From JAZDLO01 sp043801935 (GTDB lineage: Bacteria > Actinomycetota > Thermoleophilia > RBG-16-64-13), in the NCBI GenBank assembly GCA_043801935.1, contig JAZDLO010000229.1, positions 1 through 32,612 of the forward strand: a stretch of 32,612 bases of DNA, read 5' to 3'. Below, piece after piece: positions 14,547-21,721 of the stretch (positions within the stretch are counted from its first letter, which is position 1; every line of letters starts with the position of its first letter). The position numbers were made by a program, and so were the translations under genes. The notes under the pieces were generated by a model that did no database searches, had not been told where the DNA came from, and saw only the letters and a program-made list of their open reading frames with translations.

Positions 14547-16643
14547 ATGCAGCTGCAACTTTCGTTGGCGGTCGCCGACAGACTCTACGAGACCTTGCTG
14601 GTGCGCGGAGAACCGCTCGATGCGGTGGAAGCGGCCCGTTTGCTCATCGCCTCGCCGAACGCTCCCGTAGCCCTGTGCAACGCGATCCTGGCCGCGCTTG
14701 TGCACCATGATCAGCGGTTTTGTTGGGGTTCTGCCCCCTCCGGCATCCCCCTTTCCGGCGACCCGACCCTTGCGGCGCTCGAAGGCGTCCGCCGGGTCTC
14801 ACTTCGCCATTGGGAGGCGCCCGACCCCGATCTGGCCGACGTGCCCTTCGTGGCACTCGATCTGGAGACGACCGGCGCCCGGGCAGGGGCCAGCAAGATC
14901 ACCGAGATAGGAGCGGTGAGGCTCGAGGGCTTCCGGGAAGCAAAGCACTTCAGCACGCTCGTCAACCCCATGCGACCCATCCCACGCATGATCACGCAGA
15001 TCACCGGCATCACCCAGGAGATGGTGGCCGACGCCCCCCGCATCGAAGACGTCATCCCTGCGCTCCTGGAGTTTCTCGAGGGGGCGGTCGTCGTGGCACA
15101 CAACGCCCCGTTCGACGTCGGCTTTCTCAACTACGAGTTACGGCGTCTCAAAGGCCGTCAGTTGGGCGATGGGGCCATCGACACTTTGCCGATGGCCCGG
15201 GCCTTGGCGCCGGGATTACCCAACTACCGTTTGCACACTGTCGCCGAGGCGTTGGGCGCGCCGGTGGCTGCCTGCCACCGCGCCTTGGCCGATGCCCAAG
15301 CCGCGGGTCACGTCTTTGTCACCCTGGTCGGTCGGCTGCAGGAGCAGGGCATCACCCGCCTGGGCGAAGCCCGCTCCTATGTGAGCCCCTCCTCCCGCTC
15401 CGCCGTCGAGAAGCTGCGTCTCACCCGCGATGTTCCTCGGGCCCCGGGCACGTATCGCTTCGTCGACAAAGACGGCCGCATCCTCTACGTGGGCAAGGCT
15501 GATCGACTCCACGAGCGGGTGCGCTCATACTTCGTGGCCAATGCCGGCCACTCCCGCAAGGTGCGGCAGGCAGTGCGCCTGGTGGAGCGTGTCGACTGGG
15601 ATGAGACCTGCACGCCCCTGGAGGCCGTGGTACGCGAGCAGCAGCTCATCCTAGAACACCGGCCCCCCTGCAACCTTCATGGCGGTCGCCCCGAGAGGTA
15701 CGCCTACGTCAAGGCCGGGGGCTCCGGTCTGGGCCTCAACCTCTATCTGAGCTGTCAGGCACCCAAGTGGCTGGCCCGACTGGAGTTCGAAGCAGAGCCG
15801 ACGCAGAGCGGGCGGACCCGGGCACGCGTCCCGAAGTCTTCGCAGTCCCGGCGCCAAGCCCTGACGTTGGGGCCCTTCAGGGGCCGGGCCAGGCTGAGCG
15901 CCGCTCTGGACCTCCTGCACCGCTGCTACCCCGTGCGTCGCTGTCCCCGGCGCCCCGACGGTCGGCCCTGCGTCCGGGGCGAGGGCGGACGCTGTCTCGC
16001 TCCGTGCACCGGCGACCCCCAGGCCCTGGCGGCCCACGATAGTCTGGTGATGGAGCTCATCGGTTGGCTGACCGGCGGCTCCCTGGCCAATCTTCCCGAT
16101 CCCCTGGATCGCGCCCAGGAAGCGATGCGCGGTCTGTCCCGTCAGCGGCGCTACGAAGAGGCTCAAGCTCTGCGTGACGCATGCGGCCACTTGCTCAGCA
16201 TCCGCCGCTCATACCGGTCGCTGGCCGAGGCGCACCAGCTTTGCTTTGCTGCCCTGTGGCCGCACGCCGGCAATGGTGACGGAGCTCTGGTGCGGATGAA
16301 CCTGGTCTGGAACGGCCGACTGCGCCAGCCGGTGTCGCTCCATCCCCCCCTTTTGGAACAGGAGATAGGGGCGGCGCTCGCACCCCTGTGGGACCGTAGC
16401 GCCTCTCCCTCCGAGCCGAGCGCCGCCCCACCGTTCGTGGCAGTGCCGCAGAAGGAACTCGACTCGCTCATGGCCGTACGGCGCTGGTTCCGCGAAGCCG
16501 ACCAGACCGTCAGGGTGCTTCTCCCCGGGCCGTCAGCCGACCACGAGCGCCTACAGGCGCTGAAGGCTCAACTCTTATCTGAGGCGCGCAGCGTGCTCCT
16601 TCTGGAGCCCGCCGCGCGCGGCGAAGCCGGCTCAGCTATCTAG
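14547..16643 (+). CDS. DEDDh exonuclease / GIY-YIG (UvrC-like) fusion nuclease
   Basis: 698-aa two-nuclease fusion. After about 95 residues of helical N-terminus comes a DnaQ-like 3'-5' exonuclease (about 98-265) with a complete DEDDh set: Asp105, Glu107, Asp190, His244, Asp249. A UvrC/Cho-type GIY-YIG domain follows (about 298-380), with GTYRF, ILYVGKA, Arg320 and the likely catalytic Glu364. Next is a Cys-containing region like that of UvrC (about 465-495, RGEGGRCLAPC) and a UVR-like helix pair (about 525-550). The UvrC C-terminal RNase H and HhH domains are absent. Such fusions are known in Actinobacteria, including mycobacteria, and are thought to act in DNA repair. No good SD is seen at ATG 14547. 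Confidence 0.9.
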   Translation: MQLQLSLAVADRLYETLLVRGEPLDAVEAARLLIASPNAPVALCNAILAALVHHDQRFCWGSAPSGIPLSGDPTLAALEGVRRVSLRHWEAPDPDLADVPFVALDLETTGARAGASKITEIGAVRLEGFREAKHFSTLVNPMRPIPRMITQITGITQEMVADAPRIEDVIPALLEFLEGAVVVAHNAPFDVGFLNYELRRLKGRQLGDGAIDTLPMARALAPGLPNYRLHTVAEALGAPVAACHRALADAQAAGHVFVTLVGRLQEQGITRLGEARSYVSPSSRSAVEKLRLTRDVPRAPGTYRFVDKDGRILYVGKADRLHERVRSYFVANAGHSRKVRQAVRLVERVDWDETCTPLEAVVREQQLILEHRPPCNLHGGRPERYAYVKAGGSGLGLNLYLSCQAPKWLARLEFEAEPTQSGRTRARVPKSSQSRRQALTLGPFRGRARLSAALDLLHRCYPVRRCPRRPDGRPCVRGEGGRCLAPCTGDPQALAAHDSLVMELIGWLTGGSLANLPDPLDRAQEAMRGLSRQRRYEEAQALRDACGHLLSIRRSYRSLAEAHQLCFAALWPHAGNGDGALVRMNLVWNGRLRQPVSLHPPLLEQEIGAALAPLWDRSASPSEPSAAPPFVAVPQKELDSLMAVRRWFREADQTVRVLLPGPSADHERLQALKAQLLSEARSVLLLEPAARGEAGSAI

Positions 16644-16825
16644 ACCGCCGCTATCTGGGTCTTGGAAAGCTGGATACCCTTGGCCTTCATCACCGCCGCA
16701 AGAAGACTGCGATCGATCTTCCCCTTGTAGATGGGGATGCCTTCCCTGACGCACAGCTGGATCACATCGCGCCTCGCGGTGCCCAGCTCCTCCGCCAGTT
16801 CTTCGGGGGTGAAGTGGTTGGCCAT
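16640..16825 (-). CDS. Small HTH-like / IF2-N-like protein, 61 aa
   Basis: 61-aa basic helical protein. Residues 5-48 (FTPEELAEELGTARRDVIQL and IPIYKGKIDRSLLAAVMKA) resemble the small three-helix IF2_N or MerR/excisionase-type helix-turn-helix fold, so nucleic-acid binding is plausible but unproven. The ATG at 16825 has AAAGGAG exactly 5 nt upstream, strong evidence for a real gene. It converges with the DEDDh/GIY-YIG gene and the two share the CTAG stop overlap at 16640-16643. A terminator-like hairpin (16868-16898) lies 43 nt upstream of its start, so it either has its own promoter just downstream or depends on read-through. Confidence 0.7.
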   Translation of the reverse strand: MANHFTPEELAEELGTARRDVIQLCVREGIPIYKGKIDRSLLAAVMKAKGIQLSKTQIAAV

Positions 16826-16867
16826 GAGATCTCCTTTCCGGGCTTTGAAATCACCTAGACTACGAAC

Positions 16868-16898
16868 AAAAAGGCCCAGCAGCGCTCGCCGCCAGGCC
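16868..16898 (-). terminator. Intrinsic terminator between mini-gene and HTH-like gene
   Basis: On the minus strand an 11-bp stem (16898-16888 with 16883-16873, three G-U pairs), a 4-nt loop and a run of five T (16872-16868). It begins 2 nt after the stop codon of the mini-ORF at 16901. Confidence 0.65.
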
Positions 16899-16900
16899 CA

Positions 16901-16975
16901 CTACAGGACTTCCACCACAGGCTCGGGTACTCGTTCGCCGTCACCCCCGAGCCGTTGTCGTAGAAGCTCCCTCAT
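16901..16975 (-). CDS. Candidate leaderless 24-aa mini-protein
   Basis: Short open frame starting at ATG 16975 (a second in-frame ATG at 16978 precedes it) and ending at TAG 16901-16903. It encodes a basic helix (MRELLRQRL), a GGDGER turn and a hydrophobic tail (VPEPVVEVL). A good -10 (TACAAT) ends 7 nt before ATG 16975, so the start codon would be the first base of the mRNA. An intrinsic terminator follows at once. Promoter, start, stop and terminator in such tight order suggest a real unit, but the length is small enough for chance. It could be a free peptide or a leader controlling the 61-aa gene. Confidence 0.4.
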   Translation of the reverse strand: MRELLRQRLGGDGERVPEPVVEVL

Positions 16976-16982
16976 CATTTGT

Positions 16983-17011
16983 ATTGTATCCCTACCTGGC
17001 GCCTGGAGCAA
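16983..17011 (-). promoter_or_regulatory. Predicted promoter of the mini-gene
   Basis: On the minus strand TTGCTC (17011-17006), a 17-nt spacer and TACAAT (16988-16983). The predicted start falls on the A of ATG 16975. It lies 58 nt downstream of the moeA stop, so it is independent of moeA. Confidence 0.5.
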
Positions 17012-17068
17012 CCACCGGAGCCACTCGCGGCCCCCGAAACAGTGATCGTCGTGCACGGAGACCTACCC

Positions 17069-18304
17069 TCAAGGTTCCTGTAGATCCTCACGCAGCAGCA
17101 GGAATTCCACCTCTTCACCGGCACGCACTCCCCGAGGTCCCCCAGGTACAAAAGCCAGGCCGTTCGCTCCCACCAGCGAACGGAGGATCCCCGATCCCTG
17201 AGCGCCTGTGGAGCTGACGTGCCAGGATCCATCCTCGCGCCAGGCTCGCACCCTCACAACGTACACCCGCCCATCAGCGTTGGCGACGTCCTCGGCGATG
17301 ATGGCCCGGTACGGAGGCCGGGTGGTCTTGCGAAAACCTAGGAGGCGGAGCAGCGCCGGTCGCACGAAAAGCTCGAAGGAGACCATGGCCGACACCGGGT
17401 TGCCGGGAAGCCCGAAGACCAGAGTCCCGTCCCGCACTCCGAACGCCAGCGGTTTGCCAGGTTTCATGGCTACGCCCCACAACTTCCGCTGGACCCCCAG
17501 ATCATCCTGGACGTCCTTCACGAAGTCGAACTGCCCCACCGACACCCCACCTGAGGTGAGGAGCACGTCGTACTCCAGCCCCTGCTCGACGAGCCGGCAC
17601 GTTGCTTCGTAGTCGTCGGGCACGATACCCAAAGCGGTCGCCTCGATCCCCAGCTGCTGGCACTGGGCCCGGAGCGAGTAGGTGTTGGAGTTGCGGATCT
17701 GGCCGGGGCCCAGCGGTTGATCCACCTCGACCAATTCGCTGCCCGTGGAGATGATGGCCACCTTCGGACGGCGGTGAACCAGCACGGTGGGAAGACCCAG
17801 GCTGGCGATGAGTCCGATCTCGGCGGGACCGAGAACACTACCGGCAGCAAGCACCTTGTCGCCTTGCACCACGTCTTCGCCGGCACGGCGGATGTTCTTG
17901 CCGGGCCTGACCGCCTCCAATATCAGGACGCGGCCGCCCTTTTCGCCTGCCAACTCGGACTGCACCACCGCATCCGCCCCTTTGGGCAGAGGGGCGCCGG
18001 TCATGATCTTGGCCGCCTCACCGGCCCCCACGGAGTGCGCGGCCACGTGGCCCGCAGGAATCGTCTCGCAGAGAAGCAGGTCCGCCGGGAACTCCGCGCT
18101 CGCGTCGACCGTGTCGGCCGCCCTCACCGCGAAGCCGTCCATGGCCGAGTTGTCGAACGGGGGAACACTGTGCGGAGCTATGATCTCCTCGCCTAGCACC
18201 GCCCCGAGGGCGTCCACCAGCGAGCGGGATTCGACCGACAGTGGAGCGGCCTCGGCAAGAACCCGAGTCCTAGCATCTTCAATGCTTATCATCTTGGCGG
18301 CCAC
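17069..18304 (-). CDS. moeA: Molybdopterin molybdenumtransferase MoeA
   Basis: 411-aa protein, the same length as E. coli MoeA, which inserts molybdate into adenylylated molybdopterin. Motifs are PPFDNSAMDGFAV (48-60), MTGAPLPKGAD (101-111), STGSEL (186-191), LTSGGVSVGQFDF (249-261), KPGKPLAFG (281-289) and GLPGNPVSAMVSFE (298-311). All four MoeA domains are present. The GTG at 18304 has AAAGGA 7 nt upstream; the open frame continues upstream without similarity. No other molybdenum cofactor gene is in the window, and I saw no Moco-riboswitch-like leader in the 90 nt upstream. Confidence 0.95.
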   Translation of the reverse strand: MAAKMISIEDARTRVLAEAAPLSVESRSLVDALGAVLGEEIIAPHSVPPFDNSAMDGFAVRAADTVDASAEFPADLLLCETIPAGHVAAHSVGAGEAAKIMTGAPLPKGADAVVQSELAGEKGGRVLILEAVRPGKNIRRAGEDVVQGDKVLAAGSVLGPAEIGLIASLGLPTVLVHRRPKVAIISTGSELVEVDQPLGPGQIRNSNTYSLRAQCQQLGIEATALGIVPDDYEATCRLVEQGLEYDVLLTSGGVSVGQFDFVKDVQDDLGVQRKLWGVAMKPGKPLAFGVRDGTLVFGLPGNPVSAMVSFELFVRPALLRLLGFRKTTRPPYRAIIAEDVANADGRVYVVRVRAWREDGSWHVSSTGAQGSGILRSLVGANGLAFVPGGPRGVRAGEEVEFLLLREDLQEP

Positions 18305-18330
18305 TGGCGATTCCTTTGCTTCTGCCCTTG

Positions 18331-18360
18331 ATGACGGAATTCTTGCACTCTGCGTATAAA
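18331..18360 (+). promoter_or_regulatory. Predicted promoter of the FlgM-like gene
   Basis: ATGACG (18331-18336), an 18-nt spacer and TATAAA (18355-18360), one of the best -10 matches in the window. It lies in the moeA leader and points away from moeA. The leader to ATG 18395 would be about 28 nt and has no SD. Confidence 0.45.
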
Positions 18361-18394
18361 CCATTGGGGCGCTACAGCCGATAGCAAGCATAGC

Positions 18395-18631
18395 ATGAGC
18401 AGAAAATGTCAAAAGCCCTCACCTGAGTCCGACATCGACTCGACCGCCTCGGAGAGCCGCTCCCTTCTCCGACCCCTCTCCAGGGAACGGCGGCTCGGTG
18501 GGTCGAAGGCGGCGCGCCTGCGGGCGATCCAAGAGCTCGTCGAGTCCGACAGCTACGATATCCCCGCCATGCTCGTCGCAGAGCGGATGGTCGAAGGAGC
18601 GGTCCCGGAGGATCCAGACCAGAAGGGTTGA
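18395..18631 (+). CDS. Small FlgM-like (anti-sigma-28-like) protein, 78 aa
   Basis: 78-aa protein with a polar, probably disordered N-terminus (1-36) and a C-terminal helical segment (about 38-69, ARLRAIQELVESDSYDI and AMLVAERMVEGAV). That segment resembles the FlgM C-terminus: an Arg-rich helix, a short S/G-x-Y turn, then the iAerm(v/l)eg helix that contacts the flagellar sigma factor. Disordered N-terminus plus conserved C-terminus also fits FlgM. No flagellar gene or sigma factor is in the window. The ATG at 18395 has no SD. It lies 101 nt upstream of the M28-like gene, which has its own promoter. The similarity is by eye only. Confidence 0.6.
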   Translation: MSRKCQKPSPESDIDSTASESRSLLRPLSRERRLGGSKAARLRAIQELVESDSYDIPAMLVAERMVEGAVPEDPDQKG

Positions 18632-18673
18632 GTCTGGGCGGATCGGATCCGGAAACCTCTCAGCGGCTGCCAT

Positions 18674-18702
18674 TTGCCTCCTCGTTCCCGTCGGCATAGA
18701 AT
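18674..18702 (+). promoter_or_regulatory. Predicted promoter of the M28-like membrane protein gene
   Basis: TTGCCT (18674-18679), a 17-nt spacer and TAGAAT (18697-18702). The predicted start near 18709 gives a leader of about 24 nt. This is one of the best matches to a sigma-70-type promoter in the window. Confidence 0.55.
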
Positions 18703-18732
18703 TCACTCGCCGCAAGCGAACGGGGGTCTCAC

Positions 18733-20571
18733 ATGCCGCTCACAATTCGCCGGCGCCTGGTGGACCGTATCCGACAATGGAGGAAGATAGCGTACGCTGT
18801 CTGCGCCGGACTTGTGATCCTAGCCGGCGCTGTCGTCTTTCTCTCCATTTCTTCACCGGCTTCAAGCATGGAGTTGGCCTCCGGCCCCACCTTTTTCGAG
18901 GGAAACCGCACCTTCCGTCTCGCGGAGGACATGTGGCGGTTCTATCCCCAGCGCACCCTAGGTTCGGACGATGCAGTCGGAGCCACCACGTGGCTGGCCG
19001 AGAAATTCTCGCGCTTGGGCATACCCCCCGAGACCGACACGTTCAAGGCGCCGCTCGGCGATCAAGAAATCACGTTGCGAAACGTAGCGGTCGTTCTCCC
19101 GGGCGCGAGCAAAGAGACCATCCTTGTCACCGCGCCTCGGGACACGCCTACCATCGTCAAAGTGGATCCCCTGGCCTTCACCAGCGGGACCGCTATTCTG
19201 GCCGACCTGGTGCAGGTCTTCGCGGCCCGTCCTCACCAGAAGACTCTGGTCTTTCTGTCCACGGAGGACGGTAGCAACGGGGGCTTGGGCATCGACCGCT
19301 TCCTAGAAACGAGCCCCCTGGCTGCGGATGTCACAACGGTGCTGTCCTTCCAAGGGCTCGGAAAAGAGCGGGCGCGCTCCTTGCGCGCAGGAGTGACGGC
19401 GTCGCAGAACACCACCCCGGGCTGGTACGTCCAACTGACCGGCCGCGTGCTCGCCAAAGCCGGGCTGAACCTCCAGGTGCCTGGGATGCTGAGTCAAGCC
19501 GCCGACCACGCTCTGTCTCTGTCCCGCGGCGAACAGGTCGCCGGGCTGAGCCGGGGTATCGCCTCGCTCATGCTTTACGACGAGGGACCCGGCAACCCCA
19601 CGGCTGCCGGTCTCTCCACACAGGGGGCGGCGATCGAGCGCCTGATCCTCTCCTTGGACACCGGCACCGAAGCCCCGCCTGACCCAGGCACCGCTTTGCT
19701 CCTCAAATCGGGTCGCTACCTGACCGAGCGGGCAGTGACCTTACTCGCCATCCTCATGCTCTTCCCCACCATCGCAGCCCTGCTCATCTGGCTGTTCTCT
19801 TCCCGCGTGACCGGCCGTGCGGCCCTTATGCACCTGCGTAATCTGCTGTCGTTCGCCCTGCCGTTGGCCGTCACCTTCGTGATCGCCTTCCTTCTCGCCC
19901 GTCTCGGCCTCATCCCTCGCTACCGCTTCCAGGTGCCCACCATCGCCGGACCTGCTACCCAAGCGCGACTTGCTCCTACCCTGATCCTGATCTTGATCGG
20001 GCTGGCGACCTTCTTTGTCTCCCGTCACTTCCTGGGCTACCTCCGCCCCCGGGAGCAGAGGGCGGCTACCGAGATGGCCCGGTTGAGTACGGGGTTCTTC
20101 AGTCTCCTCATCGGGTTGGCGCTCATGCTGTCCCGGTCGCCGTTCCTGTTGCTCCCCTGCCTGGCGGCCGCCTGGGCTTGGCCGCTCGCCACCTGTTTCG
20201 CCGAACCGGTCTACACCGGGGCCTTTTGGCGGCACCGCTTCATCTCCAACGCACCCGTGCTCCTGCTTGGGCTGTTGGCCCCCATTGTCCTGTACGCGTA
20301 CGTAGCTGTGGCCGACGGGGTGGGATGGCTGAGCGCGTGGTGGTTCCTGCTGGTGCAGACGTTGTCCGGAGCCTACGGCGTTCGCGGGCCGGCAGCGACG
20401 GTGTTCATCACTGCCGGGTTCCTGGTCTTGCTCGGAGTCAAGAGGATGCGGGTGGTGCCGATCGAGACCCTGGAGGTCACCGACGAACTGAGCCTACTGG
20501 AGCTGCCGGTTCCGCGCGCGCGGCGCAAGCCGCGCGCCCCCTCACGCCCGCCGCTGTCACCCTGGGGTTGA
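18733..20571 (+). CDS. Membrane protein with degenerate M28 peptidase-like domain
   Basis: 612-aa protein with one N-terminal TM helix (about 19-38), an extracytoplasmic domain (about 50-320), then about seven to eight TM helices (about 335-570) and a basic Pro-rich tail. The soluble domain follows the M28 aminopeptidase pattern: RTLGSDDAVGATTWLAEKF (74-92), a strand before APRD (134-137), SGTAILADLVQVFA (151-164) and FLSTEDGSNGG (174-184). The zinc site looks lost: the HxD motif reads PRD and EE reads ED (178-179), so it is probably not an active zinc peptidase. The layout recalls eukaryotic GAA1, an inactive M28 relative. ATG 18733 has GGGGG 7 nt upstream. Function is unknown. Confidence 0.8.
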   Translation: MPLTIRRRLVDRIRQWRKIAYAVCAGLVILAGAVVFLSISSPASSMELASGPTFFEGNRTFRLAEDMWRFYPQRTLGSDDAVGATTWLAEKFSRLGIPPETDTFKAPLGDQEITLRNVAVVLPGASKETILVTAPRDTPTIVKVDPLAFTSGTAILADLVQVFAARPHQKTLVFLSTEDGSNGGLGIDRFLETSPLAADVTTVLSFQGLGKERARSLRAGVTASQNTTPGWYVQLTGRVLAKAGLNLQVPGMLSQAADHALSLSRGEQVAGLSRGIASLMLYDEGPGNPTAAGLSTQGAAIERLILSLDTGTEAPPDPGTALLLKSGRYLTERAVTLLAILMLFPTIAALLIWLFSSRVTGRAALMHLRNLLSFALPLAVTFVIAFLLARLGLIPRYRFQVPTIAGPATQARLAPTLILILIGLATFFVSRHFLGYLRPREQRAATEMARLSTGFFSLLIGLALMLSRSPFLLLPCLAAAWAWPLATCFAEPVYTGAFWRHRFISNAPVLLLGLLAPIVLYAYVAVADGVGWLSAWWFLLVQTLSGAYGVRGPAATVFITAGFLVLLGVKRMRVVPIETLEVTDELSLLELPVPRARRKPRAPSRPPLSPWG

Positions 20572-20638
20572 GGCGCCCGGCGGCCCGCCTCGACGGGGGT
20601 GCCCGGACCGATGGCCGCCCCTACGGCCTCTACCGCCC

Positions 20639-21571
20639 CTAAAGGTAGTTCCTCCTCCAGAACACGATCGCAAAGGTCGCGGAGATGACGAATGCGATCA
20701 CGATGGTCAGGGTGAACGCGTGCCGGTACTCCTGGAAGGGCAGACCCACGTTCATGCCATAGAACGCTGCCACGATGGTAGGGATGGAGAGGATGATGGT
20801 GATCGACGTGAGCAGCTTCATGACCCGGTTGAGATTGTTGGAGATCACCGACGTGAACGCGTCCATCATGCCGGTGAGGATGTCGGTGTAGATCCGGGCC
20901 ATCTCCGAAGCCTGCTTGTTCTCCACTATGACGTCCTCGAGTAGCTCCTCGTCCTCCTCGTACATCTTGACCGCTTTGGTGCGGAGGAGCTTCTGCAACA
21001 CCGCCTCGTTCGAGCGCAGGGAGGTCGTGAAGTACACGAGGGCTTTCTGCAGGACCAGCAAATCGAAGATCTCGGCGTTCTTCATCGATGCCCGCAACTC
21101 GCGCTCGAGTTTGTCGGTCTCGCGGTCGATGCGCCCCAGGTAACGGAGATAGAAGACCGATACTTGCTGCAGGATCTGAAAGAGGAACCGGGTCTTCTTG
21201 AAAGTGGCGAAACTGCGAACGGCGCCCCGCTCGAACTCCCCTAGGATGGGATTAGGCCTCAGGCAGGTGGTGATGAAATAGTCGGGGTGTACCAGCATGC
21301 CCAGCGGGATGGTGTCGTAACCCTGATCCTCCTCGGTCCGCACCAGGATGGGTATGTCCACGATGACGTGAGTCAGCCCATCTTCTACATCTATCCGCGA
21401 TTTCTCTTCTTCGTCCAACGGGCCCTTGAGCAGCTCGAGCGGGATCGAGAGCTCCTCGCTGACTCGCTGAAGCTCTTCCTCCGTGGGGCTGACCAGGTCG
21501 ATCCAGGAGCCCGGTTCGAGCTCCTCCAATCGTTCCAGACCCGTAAGGGTCGTCTTGAGAATGGCAAGCAT
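20639..21571 (-). CDS. corA: CorA-family divalent cation (Mg2+) transporter
   Basis: 310-aa CorA-type channel subunit. It has a large cytoplasmic N-terminal domain with a long acidic helix (about 135-245), two C-terminal TM helices (about 252-271 and 285-305) and the signature YGMNVG (271-276) at the pore mouth. The C-terminus FWRRNYL has the usual basic residues. CorA proteins form pentamers that conduct Mg2+ (some Co2+ or Zn2+); the metal cannot be read from sequence. The ATG at 21571 has GAGGGG about 7 nt upstream. It is monocistronic, convergent with the M28-like gene and divergent from the FAD/Fe-S gene. Confidence 0.93.
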   Translation of the reverse strand: MLAILKTTLTGLERLEELEPGSWIDLVSPTEEELQRVSEELSIPLELLKGPLDEEEKSRIDVEDGLTHVIVDIPILVRTEEDQGYDTIPLGMLVHPDYFITTCLRPNPILGEFERGAVRSFATFKKTRFLFQILQQVSVFYLRYLGRIDRETDKLERELRASMKNAEIFDLLVLQKALVYFTTSLRSNEAVLQKLLRTKAVKMYEEDEELLEDVIVENKQASEMARIYTDILTGMMDAFTSVISNNLNRVMKLLTSITIILSIPTIVAAFYGMNVGLPFQEYRHAFTLTIVIAFVISATFAIVFWRRNYL

Positions 21572-21707
21572 GACTCACCCCCTCTACCGGACAGGCGGAC
21601 GCACCGCGTTTCATGCTGCTTGGTTCCTCGCTTGTGTGGGGCTCTGAACAGACGGGCGCCAAAGGGCCCGAACTCCGTGCATTCTCTCACGAAGCGCCTG
21701 CTCGCGC

Positions 21708-21713
21708 TATCAT
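21708..21713 (+). promoter_or_regulatory. -10 element for a leaderless FAD/Fe-S oxidoreductase mRNA
   Basis: TATCAT ends 8 nt before ATG 21722, and no SD is present. This places the transcription start on or within a base of the start codon. The -35 region is poor. Confidence 0.45.
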
Positions 21714-21721
21714 TCCGAGTC

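Noticed and set aside
16975..17232. Minus-strand 85-codon frame overlapping the moeA 3' end
   Set aside because: It lies mostly inside moeA in another frame, has an unnatural composition (runs of Cys, Trp, Ser, Gly) and no SD.
18305..18394. Molybdenum cofactor riboswitch upstream of moeA
   Set aside because: The 90-nt region is too short, holds an opposing promoter, and shows no conserved multi-stem structure.
20572..20638. Bidirectional terminator between the M28-like gene and corA
   Set aside because: A 5-bp GGCCG/CGGCC hairpin exists, but there is no T-run on either strand.
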